DNA of 64,000 nt from Mytilinidion resinicola. Lineage: Eukaryota; Ascomycota; Dothideomycetes; Mytilinidiales; Mytilinidiaceae. The stretch lies in contig NW_022985455.1 of the NCBI RefSeq assembly GCF_010093595.1, positions 88,752 through 152,751 on the forward strand. The letters are read 5' to 3'. Numbering within the stretch: the stretch's first letter is position 1; the number at the start of each line of letters is the position of its first letter. The notes under the pieces are model-generated. The model saw nothing but the letters and a program-made list of their open reading frames with translations. It was not told the origin of the DNA and ran no database searches. This document shows, piece after piece, positions 23,401 to 34,400 of this stretch. The position numbers and the translations under genes were made by a program.

Positions 23401-24814
23401 CCTTCTCCTTTTTCTTGACTTCTTTTGCTGGAGGAGGAGCAGGAGCAGGCGCTGGTGAGTCCTTTTGCCTCACAAAACCTTTGGCCTTTCCTCTACCGTT
23501 CGCTTTGCTATTCTTCTTCCTCCCGATCGTGCTAGGTTTGGGCTCTTTCATGTCCGGAGGAAAGTGCACATTTTTCTCTTCATGCGGCATTGCGGCGGCA
23601 GGATCAGCGGCAGGATCAGATGATGGCACATCTTCACTTTTAGGTTCTTCTTCAGCCGCAACAGGGTCCGCAGGGGCAGGCGGAGGGGGAGGTGGAGGGG
23701 GCTCGGAGTCCGGTATTACAGCTTCCATTTCTCCCGGACCTTCTTCGGGAGTCGGCGCGGACTCTTCAGGTGCTGTTTCTGGCTCCTTTACTTCTTCGGG
23801 TGCACTAGGAGAAGGTGTATCTTCAGATTCTGCAGGCTCCGCTGCTTGCTCCTGGACTGGTTGTGCTTCGTCAGGGCCAGGAGGCGGTTCTTCAGTGGGT
23901 GGGCCAGGCTCTGGTGCGGCTTCACCCGTAGTATCATCGGCGCTAGCTTCCACTTCTGGAGTATTTGCTGGCTCAATTGGTGGAGAAGGCTCTTCAGCTG
24001 GCTCTTCATGCGCAGGCGTGTTCTCTTCGCTAGGTCCATCACTTGTGGCGTCTGGGGAACTACCTTCGGACTTTGGGTCATCAGGCGAAGGATTCGATTC
24101 CGATGCCGGCTCGGCACTGTCAGCGACTATCTCGACACCACCTTGGTCACCTTCCGTAGCCGGGATTGCACTGTCGTCGTCGCCTTTAGGCTCCGCGTCC
24201 TGTAGTGCTTCACTGACGGGTTCTTCGCTAGCAGCGGGTTCGTCTAGCGGTGCACCGCCGTCACCATCATCGTTCTGTTCGTCTTGTTTTACAGGTTCTT
24301 CCACGACTTCTGGCTCTTCTGGAGCCTCTGGTGGGGCGGGTGCCTCGGGGACATCTTCTGCTGCAGCTGAACTCTCCTCAGGTTCTAGTGGAGGGAATGG
24401 AGGGGGTGGAGGAGGTGGTGCGTCCACTTCTGGCTGGCTTTCTGTTGGTTCAGGTTCAGGCGGAGGGGGAGGCGGCGGAGGCGGTGGTTCTGGGTCGCTT
24501 GCTGGAGGTTCTGGTGCTGGTGGTGCCTCTTCTACAGGCAATGCTCCAGACATTACCGGGGCGCCTACTTGACAGTCAATTGCAAAGGCCTATGGACAGT
24601 TTGTCTTGGTACGCCTACCCGCAGCTCCATCATCCTCATCATCACTTTCTAATATCATCTGCACGTCCGGATGTGTGAAGACTGGAGGGGGGTATTGTAT
24701 TACGCGTTTATACGCGGAAGACTCGGCGGACTGAGCGTAGGGCTTCGCCGGTGTCAGCGCACTGGCAAACGGGTCCAACCACGGTGAAATCGCAACGTTA
24801 TGGTACCGGCGCAT
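17477..24814 (-). CDS. Giant acidic Pro/Glu-rich repeat protein with basic coiled-coil tail
   Basis: A single 7-kb exon (24564-17477) plus a first exon at 24814-24619, joined by a 54-nt intron (donor GTAGGC, acceptor TAG), gives about 2,427 residues. Without the first exon, translation could start at 24553. The first exon encodes WLDPFASALTPAKPY and ILESDDEDD. Residues about 66-1875 are extremely rich in E, P, A and S, with proline runs and several repeat classes: five copies of about 35 residues around 1055-1205 (GEDEHKEDEGETPEPTAE) and many EEPAPVEDA units around 1570-1760. Residues about 1877-2427 switch to a basic, Arg/Lys/Glu coiled coil, then His-rich HRHRRHSHHH, ILGGLFGRSK and the terminal GFWGGLRKMV. 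I recognise no catalytic domain. The shape suggests an extended scaffold, perhaps membrane- or cytoskeleton-linked through the tail; that is inference. Large antisense frames on the + strand are by-products of composition. Confidence 0.8.
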
Positions 24815-27800
24815 TGTGTTGATTTGAAGATGGCAAAGACTGGGTGGTGTCTTTTGCGGAGTCGAAGAGATTGACTGGGTGTGCTACTTTGCTCTTGTTC
24901 TTGGACGCCCTCCGGGCCATTGTACATATAATGACGCGCTTAGAAACAAGAGCAGAACGTGGGGGAAGAAGAAATAACTGTGGAGCGGCGAATGAAAAAA
25001 AGTGTGAGGAAAAGCATTGAGCGCCTTCGTGGCTCAATGCGAAGAGGCGAGTCGGGAAGAGGGCAAGGAGCGGCAGCGGCAACACATCACCAGACGGTTT
25101 TAGAAAATGAGATCAGGTCAACTCGAGGCTTCCACGGGGCCTTCGAAAATGGTCGGGCTGCATCTGCTGGCAGCACCCGTGCTGCTCCGCAGATATGGGG
25201 GGCGGCTTGGCCTCCAGTAATTGGGCCACGTCAGAGAGGGCTCGCAATTGACTTCGCGATGTCGATGGCTCGCGGCGGGTTCCAGCGCAGATTTTCATGC
25301 AGCCGGCATTCAAAGACGTTACGCCGCTGCACAGCACGGGGTGCCATCGGACGTGGTGCAGACATGGTGAGTGCATTCGGATAGCAGGTGGATCGTTGTT
25401 TTCGTGACGTGGCAATCTCGTGAGACAGTGACACCCCTCACGACGTCTTTCGTTTTCTCTTTGCGCCTAACGTCCATCCCTCTGCAGGCCTAGAAACCCC
25501 CGTGCCGAGAAAAAAGATGGATGATTACAGCCCCTTTGCGCATTCTGTGGTGAGAGTGCAGGTGGCGGCAAGGGTAAATTACGGTACTGGAAGTTGATGA
25601 GAGAGATTTCATTGGCTGTAATAGCCTTTACAGGGTTAACTAAAAGGCCTTTATTACGAAGCATTTATGAGATACACTAACCACAGGATGGGCAAAGGGG
25701 CTGTACATCTGTACATTGACTCCAATCAACTCTGTGCAACACATCATTATTTCCCACAGTTCTGGGTAAGATGTGTGCTGTGGCGACTCCTAAAGCCTTG
25801 GAACACGTCCCACCTCAAAACTACGTCCGCATCGTCGCCTTCACCCTTGATTTGCGGCGAGCCTTCTTTCATGCAGTCACGCAATTTCTGCACTACAGCA
25901 CCACTATCGAGCTCTTATCACTCCTCATGCTCACAAATGGGCCTTATCCGAGTTTTAGAGCCTCACTACTATACTGGGAAGTCTAGAGATTGTAGATACG
26001 TTGATATTGGCTCAAAATGAAAATGGAAATTGGGCTTGGCGCCCGTTTCTTGGTATGGCACTGCCGGCTCTTCTATAGGCCGAAATTAGGTGACGTAGGG
26101 AAATGGCTTCTACTTCTCTCCCTTTTCTCAACCATGTACTTTTTCTCTGTGATATTCTAAGAATTATCTATAATCATCTTTCTATCATGCTCTATCAATC
26201 TATCTATTCAGCACGCATCCGGGCACCCAATAGGATGATATTGAGAAAAAGGACAAATAATCTGGAGGGTTTCCTGTTGCTTTCCCTCCTTCGTTCTCAA
26301 CCTTTGTTATTGAGTTAACGTACTAAACTTAACGGCCAACTCTCAATACAAGTTCCTTAATTACTTTACACACTTCCAATACTACCGGAGCCTAACTCCC
26401 TTCCGACGTCTTACTTTCTCCCACCTCGATCTTCTTGCAGGTGAGTAAGAAACCTGACCATCCGGACGCTCCTGACAAAGTCTCTTTCAGCTTAACCTTT
26501 ATGTTGAACGGGACAGTTCATTATATTTACGATGTAAATTAACATTAGGTCTAACTCAGTTGCTACCCCTTCTCCTCCTATCAGTGCTATCATCGTGCGA
26601 TTCTTTAGCAACCAGTGGCCTTTGCGGACAAGACTGCCTAGGCTGCCTAGGACCACCTCAACAACAAGCGTGTCGTTCCAGGATTATTTCGTCGCAATAC
26701 AAAACGTTCTAAACTTATCCAGCCGTCGCCGATAATAGCCAAGAAATCTCCTAACATCCTTCAATAACAGCCTTCACCAACAACTACTAAAGACTCTCCT
26801 GGCTAATAGGCAATCACTGCAACGCTTATGAGAATAAGCTGCCAGATTCCGTTACACCCAGAAGCGAGCGGCAGCGGCAGCATTACCACAGTATCAAGCT
26901 CACGATGTCCACAGCCTATCAAGTGACGGACAATCAGAACGCAGGAATTAAATAGCCGCGATTCAATTCTGCCTAACTAACCCCGACTCAGACGGAGACT
27001 GGCGTACCTATAGACACACAAGGGCGAGATCAAGGCTCTGACTGCGCATCACCTTCAACCGAGCAGAACAGAGAGCTGTGTAGTATCGCGCCGTGACGAT
27101 TGGATCCACGGGAGTTTCAACGTCTGTATATCAATCTCAGTAATGAGCAAGAATAGAAAGCCAACCAGAAAAGTACCGAGTCCAATGGCTCATGCTCTGG
27201 CCGAACATGAACTAGGGGTGGAGGGGTGGAGTAGGTCAATGTCAGACATGAGACTTCATCCGCATATGCCGTATTGCTTGTCTAGACTGTGGCTAGATCC
27301 TTGTTCATCCTCTCACTTGTCTACCACACAGCCAACCAGCACTGTCAATGCCACGATAACCCCCGTTTTGTCCTGCCACATCACCTCGTCACCATGCCGC
27401 CTACCGTTGAGAAGCCCCTCAACTAGGATTCCGCACCACAATGTCTTTCCAACTGCCTCAGAGCCATTCCTCGCTTCAAAGTCAATCCTCGCGCAATGGC
27501 GTCATTCTTCGTGCCCAATGTAATGGTCGGGAACGACGACTGCATCACTCAGATCACTATAGAGCTCTCACATTCGAAAGCGCTCTCCACCGACGCCTTC
27601 TCTTTCCAATCCTCTTCATCAACGATCCGCGGAGGTCCTCGGATTCTTCTTGCGCGGAAGGATGGACATCTTAATTGCATACAGAACTCGCGAGCTGCAC
27701 TAGGGAACGGAGCTCACGCGCCGCCGCGAGTCCACAGCACGTTTGACTCAGGAAACGCCATGACACTAATCGACAAGGCCTTCCTCTCACCACAGGACCT

Positions 27801-28764
27801 GAAGGCTCAGGTCTTGCCGATCGTGATCGCCACCTACAATCCACCTCTTTTTGCGCTTCTTGTCTGCTCCCGGCGCACCCACTCAGAGGCTACATTCTTG
27901 GAAGATATTAACGTAGATATCAACAGATCCATCTCATCCTTGGTTACCAACGGGCTGACAGATCTTTGCGCGAATTGTGGCTTTCCTCGCCGACTTAGTA
28001 TCTAGAGGGCTCCTACCTCAAACCAGTGGGTGATGGGCTTGGCGATTACCAAGCTGACGGGTGTGATTTTGGAGTCGAGAGCTTGGATAGGGTTCCGTTG
28101 AGATGGTGGAAGCGCTGTTGTGATGGCTGGTCGAAATGGAGCTTGCGGAGTCGTTTCGTAGGCGATGACGTCGACGTCGCAGGGTCTTTTCGCGAAGGTG
28201 GTGATCCGGAAGTCTGTGTAGGGCCTGGCGGTCACAGTATGTTATGCTGCTCACAATGCGGACCCGATGTCACATACCGTGACATGCGCAGAAGAAAGAA
28301 TGGCACAGAAGGGCTACACCGAAGGCTCATGCTTCCCCTAGTTTTCTTAGCTGGGCTCTGAATGCGCTCGGTACAGCTTCGCTGCCCTCCGTGTTAGGCA
28401 AAGCTTTCATAAGGCCGCGACGTAGAATCGAGGGGCAGGCAGCAGTAGCCGGTGTCGGAGAATGACCTGCGGTGTCCAGGGACTGTGCATATGCTCGGAG
28501 TCCGGGCAGGAGAGTTTACAATTTTTGCCGCGCAAGTTCGTTTTTCTCTCAGTTTGGCCTTACGCCCGTAACGTTAACTCCTCTTCTCTGCTTGAATGAT
28601 ACGACTTGCGTGGGAGCACTCCATCACCACCACCAACATCACGTTCCTTATTCCCATTGGATTGGATGGACCCATGTCCACCACCTCCCCTTGGGCCGCA
28701 ATTTCTATTGTAAGCGGATTGTGCTAATCGGTCATGTAGCATGAGCGGACCTCATTCTCAGGAA
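24815..28764. other. Long gene-poor spacer
   Basis: No gene I can support over nearly 4 kb. The region 24815-25450 is the upstream flank of the giant gene; a small frame MARRASKNKSK.. (24920-24798, minus) overlaps its first exon in another frame and may be a 5' leader frame. The part from 26100 to 27100 is full of stops in every frame and looks like an old repeat relic. A 169-codon + frame at 27496-28005 has no clear homology. Confidence 0.5.
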
Positions 28765-29875
28765 CTAAATTACCGCATTTTTGATAACAAGGCACCTTGC
28801 AGGACGAACATCATTCAAAAAACTGACTTGTTCCGCACAACAACTTCGAAGATTATCCGAGATTCCAATTACAGCTATGAAGCGATTGTACAGGCCTTGA
28901 CCTCTGCCTCTATACCGCTGTTGGGGATGGAGCTTCTTAGGGTAGGCCATCCAGAATGTTCCTATGCCAGTCCACCAATGCTCGCGGTCAATCTCCGCAT
29001 AGTATCTACTTGCCCGATTTCGCAATTTCTCTGCTTCCTCTATGTTTCCAAGTCTAAGATTAGCATCACAGCTGGAGTAATCTATTATAATGGGAGTGAA
29101 TTCTGTAAACTTGTTCCGGAGAGTCTCTGCTTGGTTTCGAGCGTCATTCCACAGATCTCGTGCTTGAGTGTAGTGGCCTTTGAGGTGTGCTACCAATGCT
29201 CCTCCAAGGCAGGCTTTGAGATGGATGAGTTCAGAATTCCAGGTACCTTCACTGCCAGCTTTTAGTCCGTGTGCTTCTTTCAACTCTTCGAACCGACGTT
29301 TGGCATCGTTCAATTTGAGAAGGATCTCTTCGGAAAGTGCTCTTCCCTCAACTTTCGCGATTAACCCATGGCAGAGCCTAGCCTCTGCCAATGAAACTTG
29401 CAAGTTTCTGTATGTTGAGAGGCTTCGTCGGTTCAATTTTATCCAGCTTAGTAATGCATGGCTTGCGAGGCTCTCGGCCTTATCCACAAGGCCTTCGTCG
29501 CAAAGTGACCCGATAAGATGACTGGTTATGTTGCAACCAGTTTCATCGAACTGGGAGGTTCTGCGAAGTAGGAGATCATAAACAATCTCACTTGCTCGGA
29601 AAAATCTGGCGTTCCATCGATATATTTTTTCCTCGAATCAGTACATGCTGATAGTGCTCTTCCGTTTCCATCAAGGTGGAACTGCCTCGGAAGAACGAGA
29701 AGTGATTTAACGCGTCGAGTGCTCCATCGTGATCATGCGCCATTATCCGTTCCTGTGCCTGAGAGCGTAGCATCTCCCTATACAGGGCGTTGGACCTAGG
29801 ATCTACGGGAGGCCGCCTCTGATGTGGGCCTTCGATAGAGATGTTCGCGGCGACAGAGGCGGGCGATCTTCCCAT
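28765..29875 (-). pseudogene. Frameshifted TPR-like protein, C-terminal part of an NLR-type gene
   Basis: Two frames make one protein. MGRSPASVAANIS.. (29875 down to about 29605) continues, after dropping one base, as FFRASEIVYDLLLRRTSQF..GSLCDEGLVDKAESLA down to NAVI at 28765. The shift falls in an A5 run on the + strand (29600-29604). The sequence resembles the helical tail found after NACHT or NB-ARC domains in fungal NLR-like proteins: LNDAKRRFEELKEA, AHLKGHYTQARDLW and LRLGNIEEAEKLRNRA are repeating helix pairs, ending near WWTGIGTFWMAYPKKL. With one frameshift this is more likely a decayed gene than an active one. Family assignment is tentative. Confidence 0.5.
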
Positions 29876-30880
29876 CCTTAACTTCTTTCGGAGTGGGATA
29901 ACGGAGAGGTTGAAAATGGCTCCTGGACTCTCATTGATGACGATGAAATCCCGCGTAGTTGCTCGGTTGGAGGGTTTAGCACAACCACGAGAGAAGTGGG
30001 AGATGTTTTGGTAGCCGGATGGACCTTGCCCACATGATCGAGAGAGTTAATTACGTCATTGGCGTTGTATCCGAGAGCAGTACATATGTCCTCAGTCCTG
30101 CGCGCTGGCTAGGATTATCCTTCTCATGAGAGAATGAAATCATACGAGAGTGTATTCTCAACGTTGCCCAAATGGACCATATACATAATAAGACGTGGGA
30201 TAGAATATTCAGGTGTAGGCAATCGCCGTAATCATGCGTCACAAAATAGCTTTGCTCAAGAAAGGTACAGATAGAATCCCAACTCTTGTCCTGCAAAGCA
30301 ATCAGAGAGGTGAGAGAAAGAGGGTCTGTGATGCATTAGTGCATGCCGTGCTGAAAGGAGCTCATGTTACCTGCTAAGAAAGAATGATTCCGTAGCGCGA
30401 GAAATGGACCAACCATTCTTGACAAGTCTAGCGATCGCATGATTCACTCTTGAGGCGCCAGAACGTAGTCTTTGGTAATCCTTCGCCCCAAAGAGATCAA
30501 CGGATTCCATGATTTTATCGACATGATTCCTTTCCTTTCCAGTGTGCAAGAGGACTATACAGTATGAAAGTAGAACAAGCGCCTGAAAGTAGGAAAGCGA
30601 TTTCTCAACTCCGATTTCTTGTGTGCAACGTTTGTGAGCGAAGCGAAGTCGAGGCCGACAGCAATTAGCCCGTCCGAATGTCGACCTTTTTGGCTGTTTA
30701 TCGTTGGATCCCACGTTGCTTCATTAATGAGAGAACAGATGATTTCCGTGTACTCCTCCGTAGTGTGAACAATGTTGGCCTGTTCTTTATTACATTCAGT
30801 AGCCTTCGGTATTATCTGAAGAAATGACGCATCGGCGGTCTTTCTTGGTTGTTTTGCAGTTGCAGCACCGCCTGACAAGC
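29876..30880 (-). pseudogene. Decayed upstream exons, probably of the same gene
   Basis: Open pieces in different frames follow one another: GYNANDVINSLDHVGKVHPATK.. (about 30075-29890), then an exon-like stretch beginning DKSWDSICTFLEQS after a convincing intron (donor GTAACA near 30370, branch CACTAATGC, acceptor TTTGCAG at about 30297), then FGAKDYQRLRSGASRVNHAIARL (30367-30714) and TEEYTEIICSLINEATWDP (30555-30878). The joins do not keep one frame, so I call decay. No NB-ARC P-loop is visible. Confidence 0.35.
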
Positions 30881-32266
30881 CAGTGTGCAGATGCTAAATC
30901 GCCGCTGCGACCGCCCGTTGGTTAGCGCCTGCTGGTGGCCGGCATCTGCTGGTGGCCGGCATCTGGGAATCGATTCCGTCTGGTCGCCCGCTGGGCTGGC
31001 ATGCATGGCGCGGGCCTCGTAGGGCGATTCTGGACACTGGCAAAGCCGATCGTCTGGGAGAACTATGTAGGAGAAGCGCGGATCGCGCCTCGAGGGCAAA
31101 ATTCATTGTCGGTCAACCGCCATTTCTCCTGAACACCTGGGCAATGTTGGCAGTGGTCAAGCAAACTGCTGTACATGCTGTCGTTGATGACTGCCATCTG
31201 TGAAGGGTGGACGTTTATGGTGTACTCGTGCCTTTCCAGCCACCCTGTCGCTGCGCAGGGGGGTTGGAAAGCCCAACGCATGTGGATTAACTAGCGCATT
31301 TTCTAACCACGGGACTTCCCCGTGTCCTGAAACGGTCTTCAATCTCTCGGCTCCAAAAAAGAAGGCTGTGTTACAACTCCCAAGACGTGCTCACCGCCGC
31401 CCGCTCAATCGCATCAGTCGCTGCGTGCTGCTCGTGAATTCAGCCCGCGTCTCTCATTTTCGTCCTAATAGCATGGCACTTTTCATGCCCAGGCTACACC
31501 TTCAGCGAGGGTACAGACGTCCTCCCCACATCCGGCCAAAGCTTTGCAGGAGTTCCAAAGGCGGGGTAGGTGCGCTTGGAGTATTGTATGTGTTGGTGGT
31601 GCAAGCAGCCCCACACTGGTTCCGCCACCCAAGCCGACCTGTCCAGGGATCCATGAGCCTTTGCACAGTCTCCCCTCCCCCCTGTGCGGGCTGCGCGGGT
31701 CGGTGCCGGACAAGGTTTTTTACAGTGCAATTGACCCTTGCCCATGCAGGGGAATCTCGCCTCGCTAATCTTTCCGGGCAGCGCTAACGCCCGATACTCA
31801 CTCACGTAACACCCACACACGCTGGGCATGAACAAAGCGGCACACTCATCAAGTACTCAGCCCGTGTATATACCCGTCTGCCATTGCATGAAGTGCTTCA
31901 ACAAGTTTCTAAAGCACCCCAAGCAGTGGCAGACAGGTGTACACACGAGACAGCCTGTTCTGGAATTGGTGTGCCACCTTTTCCATGCCCCGCGTGCCAC
32001 ATCACTGCAGCCAGATGACACAGAGCCTCTCGTTTGCAGTTGTGCGTTACGTCAGGCGCCATTACGATAAACGCTGCAATGCGAATGCGGACCTGTCACA
32101 TTGTCCGCAAATCTCGCCATCGTGGCTCGCTCACACATAAGGCGTCCAGTGCATCTCTGTGGGGTTTCTCTTTGTCCATAGGTCATCTTCAATCGTGCTC
32201 TAGTACGTCGGCTATCTTTGTCATGCCCTTTCGCACTTTGTTCACGTTCTTGATTTCTGCTACACC
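30881..32266. other. Intergenic; short tandem duplication
   Basis: No supportable gene. A 17-bp unit tgctggtggccggcatc is tandemly duplicated at about 30929-30963. The segment at 31914-31929 (gcaccccaagcagtgg) also occurs at 17107-17122. Confidence 0.55.
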
Positions 32267-33212
32267 ATGTCGATCAGAGATTACAACGAGATCAATCCTC
32301 GGCTGCCGTAAGTCTCCTGGGACCTTGATGTTCCATACCTGCTAATCCTGCGCGGCAGGCCTCTATTGACCCACCCGACGTCCACCTCCTCACTTCCTAG
32401 CATCCAGGCAATCCTTGATGGAGCCGCGGTCCCTGTGGAGATGGAGGGTTTCCTCATTGGCTCCGTCTTTTGTGATTCGACAGAACGGCTTCCCAACAAC
32501 GCCGCCCACTTACAAGCATCCATTTGCACGTCCAAACTGCCTTGGTTGCGGGAGAATCTTTCTGGAATCACCATTCCAAAGATGGTGTGATCAATGCATT
32601 GCGGCTCCCGGGCCGCCATTCCACGGTTTGGATAGCAGCAGGGCATCGCCAGCGACTCCACAGCGGCCGATTTTCAGCAAAACGATGCCTGACTGGCACC
32701 ACGCCATGGAACGTAGGGTTTCAGATTGCTCTACGGACCCTCTTCGTCAATCCCCAGTCGGCGGATACCCAGTCGGCGGATACTTCTGGTCTCAACGCGG
32801 TGACAGACGCTCAGATGATGGAAGTGGTACAGATGCCGGGAAACCTCTCGGGATTTCGAAAACCCCTCGAAATCGTGCTTCAAAGGCCAAGCACGAAAAA
32901 GAAATGCGGAGCTTTCATGCTTGCAAGATCAAGAAGCTTGAGGACTTCTTATTACACAGCACCATGTCTGATCAGCTCAAGGAGACTGCCAAGTTGAATT
33001 CAAATAATTCGCACAAAAGTGGCCTGACGTACAGAAAGGACGACGTGTTGAAGTTTGCTATTCTGTTGTTACAGCATCAGGAAAGCGCGCTTCGTAACCT
33101 AATGGGGAAAATAAAGGTTGAATCGCGCAAGCATTGGGAGCATTGTGAACTTCTCAAAGAACTCGACAAGTTCAAAGAGTGGGCTCCTCAGAATCTGCAT
33201 ATCAGTTGGTAA
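32267..33212 (+). CDS. Putative regulator with a C2/C2 zinc motif and a bHLH-like segment
   Basis: Proposed exons 32267-32307, 32359-32434 and 32484-33212 join in frame to 281 residues. Intron 1 is clear (GTAAGT, branch GCTAAT, acceptor GGCAG). Intron 2 has a weak GTGGAG donor but puts the cysteine-rich exon in frame. Residues 58-77 read C-x2-C-x12-C-x2-C (NCLGCGRIF..WCDQC), likely binding one zinc. After a disordered middle with a duplicated SPVGGYPVGGY, residues about 185-265 (KHEKEMRSFHACKIKKLEDFL.., LTYRKDDVLKFAILLLQHQES) resemble the basic, helix 1, loop and helix 2 pattern of bHLH proteins, followed by more coiled coil. DNA binding is inferred. The stop TAA follows ISW; a GTAAGT donor overlaps it and splicing there would also end the protein at once. 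Confidence 0.55.
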
Positions 33213-34400
33213 GTACACCCAGCCGCTCGCTACCTTCACCTCGAGTTTCTCTATTGACAAGATTATCAGATAGACATGGGGGCCCCGCTTCAAAGTCGTT
33301 CTGCGATACACGACTCTAACGATCATCCAATTTCGGTTTTTTATCTTTCTTCTCATTGAAAAACAGCTTCGTACCCTGTTTGCGCTTCGGTTTCCTTGAC
33401 ACTAATCTTCTTCCATTCCCAATCACGACAATTTCTTGTTGGAAGGTATCAACCTGACGCTCATGGTCACGTGACTTCCCGGAGCCTTATCCGGTCACGT
33501 GAGGAAGGACTTCCACATCAAGGATTCACTTCAACATTTCTCTCATTCAGCGGAAAACTTTGATCGGTGGATATCTCGCAAAATTTCTTTTTGTTTCAAG
33601 AACACCAAGGCAATAAAGGGTGGCCGTCTCTATATCTCCGGCAGCTATTAGGCGCGAGAATTAAACTCAGGTCCTGTAGTGCATAGTCTCTAAGAAATTA
33701 CAACCTCGTGATGGGTCAGAACCTCTGGCAAATGGGGCAGCTATTGCATCTTCCAGGTGTACGTGGGCTGTACCATTGTGCAAAGGGAAGAGAACAGGGA
33801 ACAATATGGAGGCTCGGCTCACATAATTGTCTCAAGCGCGGACCCCATGCTGTAATGCAAGCCAGCCTTCGGTAGTCTTGAAATATATCTTCATCATTAG
33901 TCTCTTCATCCCAAATGTCATCAGTCCATCGCAAGACAACTGTAATGCTTGGGTGGATAGCAAAGAGCTCGAGCGGAAGTGCTATGCGCTCGAAGCCCCA
34001 CCCAGCAACACCCGCTAAGTTAGGAAAGTTCGCGATACTGTTGACGCTTCAATTGTGGCGAAAGCGCGGACCCACGAGGCAATGGCGGAGGCGTGACATC
34101 GTGGGAGACTCGCGGTGTCAGTACACTTCTCAATGCTGAGTGACATGTTGAGCTGAGAGATTCTGTATTTTCATAGCCTTCTATCGTAGCTACGAGCCCT
34201 TTCCGTGTCGGCACAGCAGTGGTGTTGTGTAGTCGGCCATTTTGAGACTAGCGTAAAGTGGAACCGCCGAACGTCATCGCCTTTCACTCCCGCTTTTTTG
34301 CCCGCGGCCAACATCGTAGCCAGCTTCCAACTCCACCCACCTTTCCGCTCCCATATCCTCCCTCCTACATCCTCTTCTCCGGACCACCACAGCACCAAAA
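33213..34400. other. Intergenic; upstream region of the FIT gene
   Basis: No supportable gene; holds the paired CACGTG motif at 33465-33502. A 72-codon minus frame at 33716-33934 (DDIWDEETNDEDIFQDY) is too short to call. Confidence 0.55.
33465..33502. promoter_or_regulatory. Paired GGTCACGTGA (E-box) motif
   Basis: GGTCACGTGA occurs twice, at 33465-33474 and 33493-33502, 28 bp apart. CACGTG is the classic site for fungal bHLH factors such as Cbf1 and Pho4 types. It lies 250 bp after the bHLH-like gene and 900 bp before the FIT gene; which gene it serves is unknown. Confidence 0.45.

Noticed and set aside
18009..24572. Long open frames on the + strand (up to 512 codons) opposite the giant gene
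   Set aside because: They are Ser/Gly/Ala-rich mirror images of E/P/A codons, have no motif of their own and overlap each other; explained by codon composition of the minus-strand gene.
27496..28005. 169-codon frame containing DSGNAMTLID, reminiscent of a retroelement aspartic protease
   Set aside because: The motif is short, no reverse transcriptase, integrase or LTR is found nearby, and the rest of the frame shows no protease pattern.
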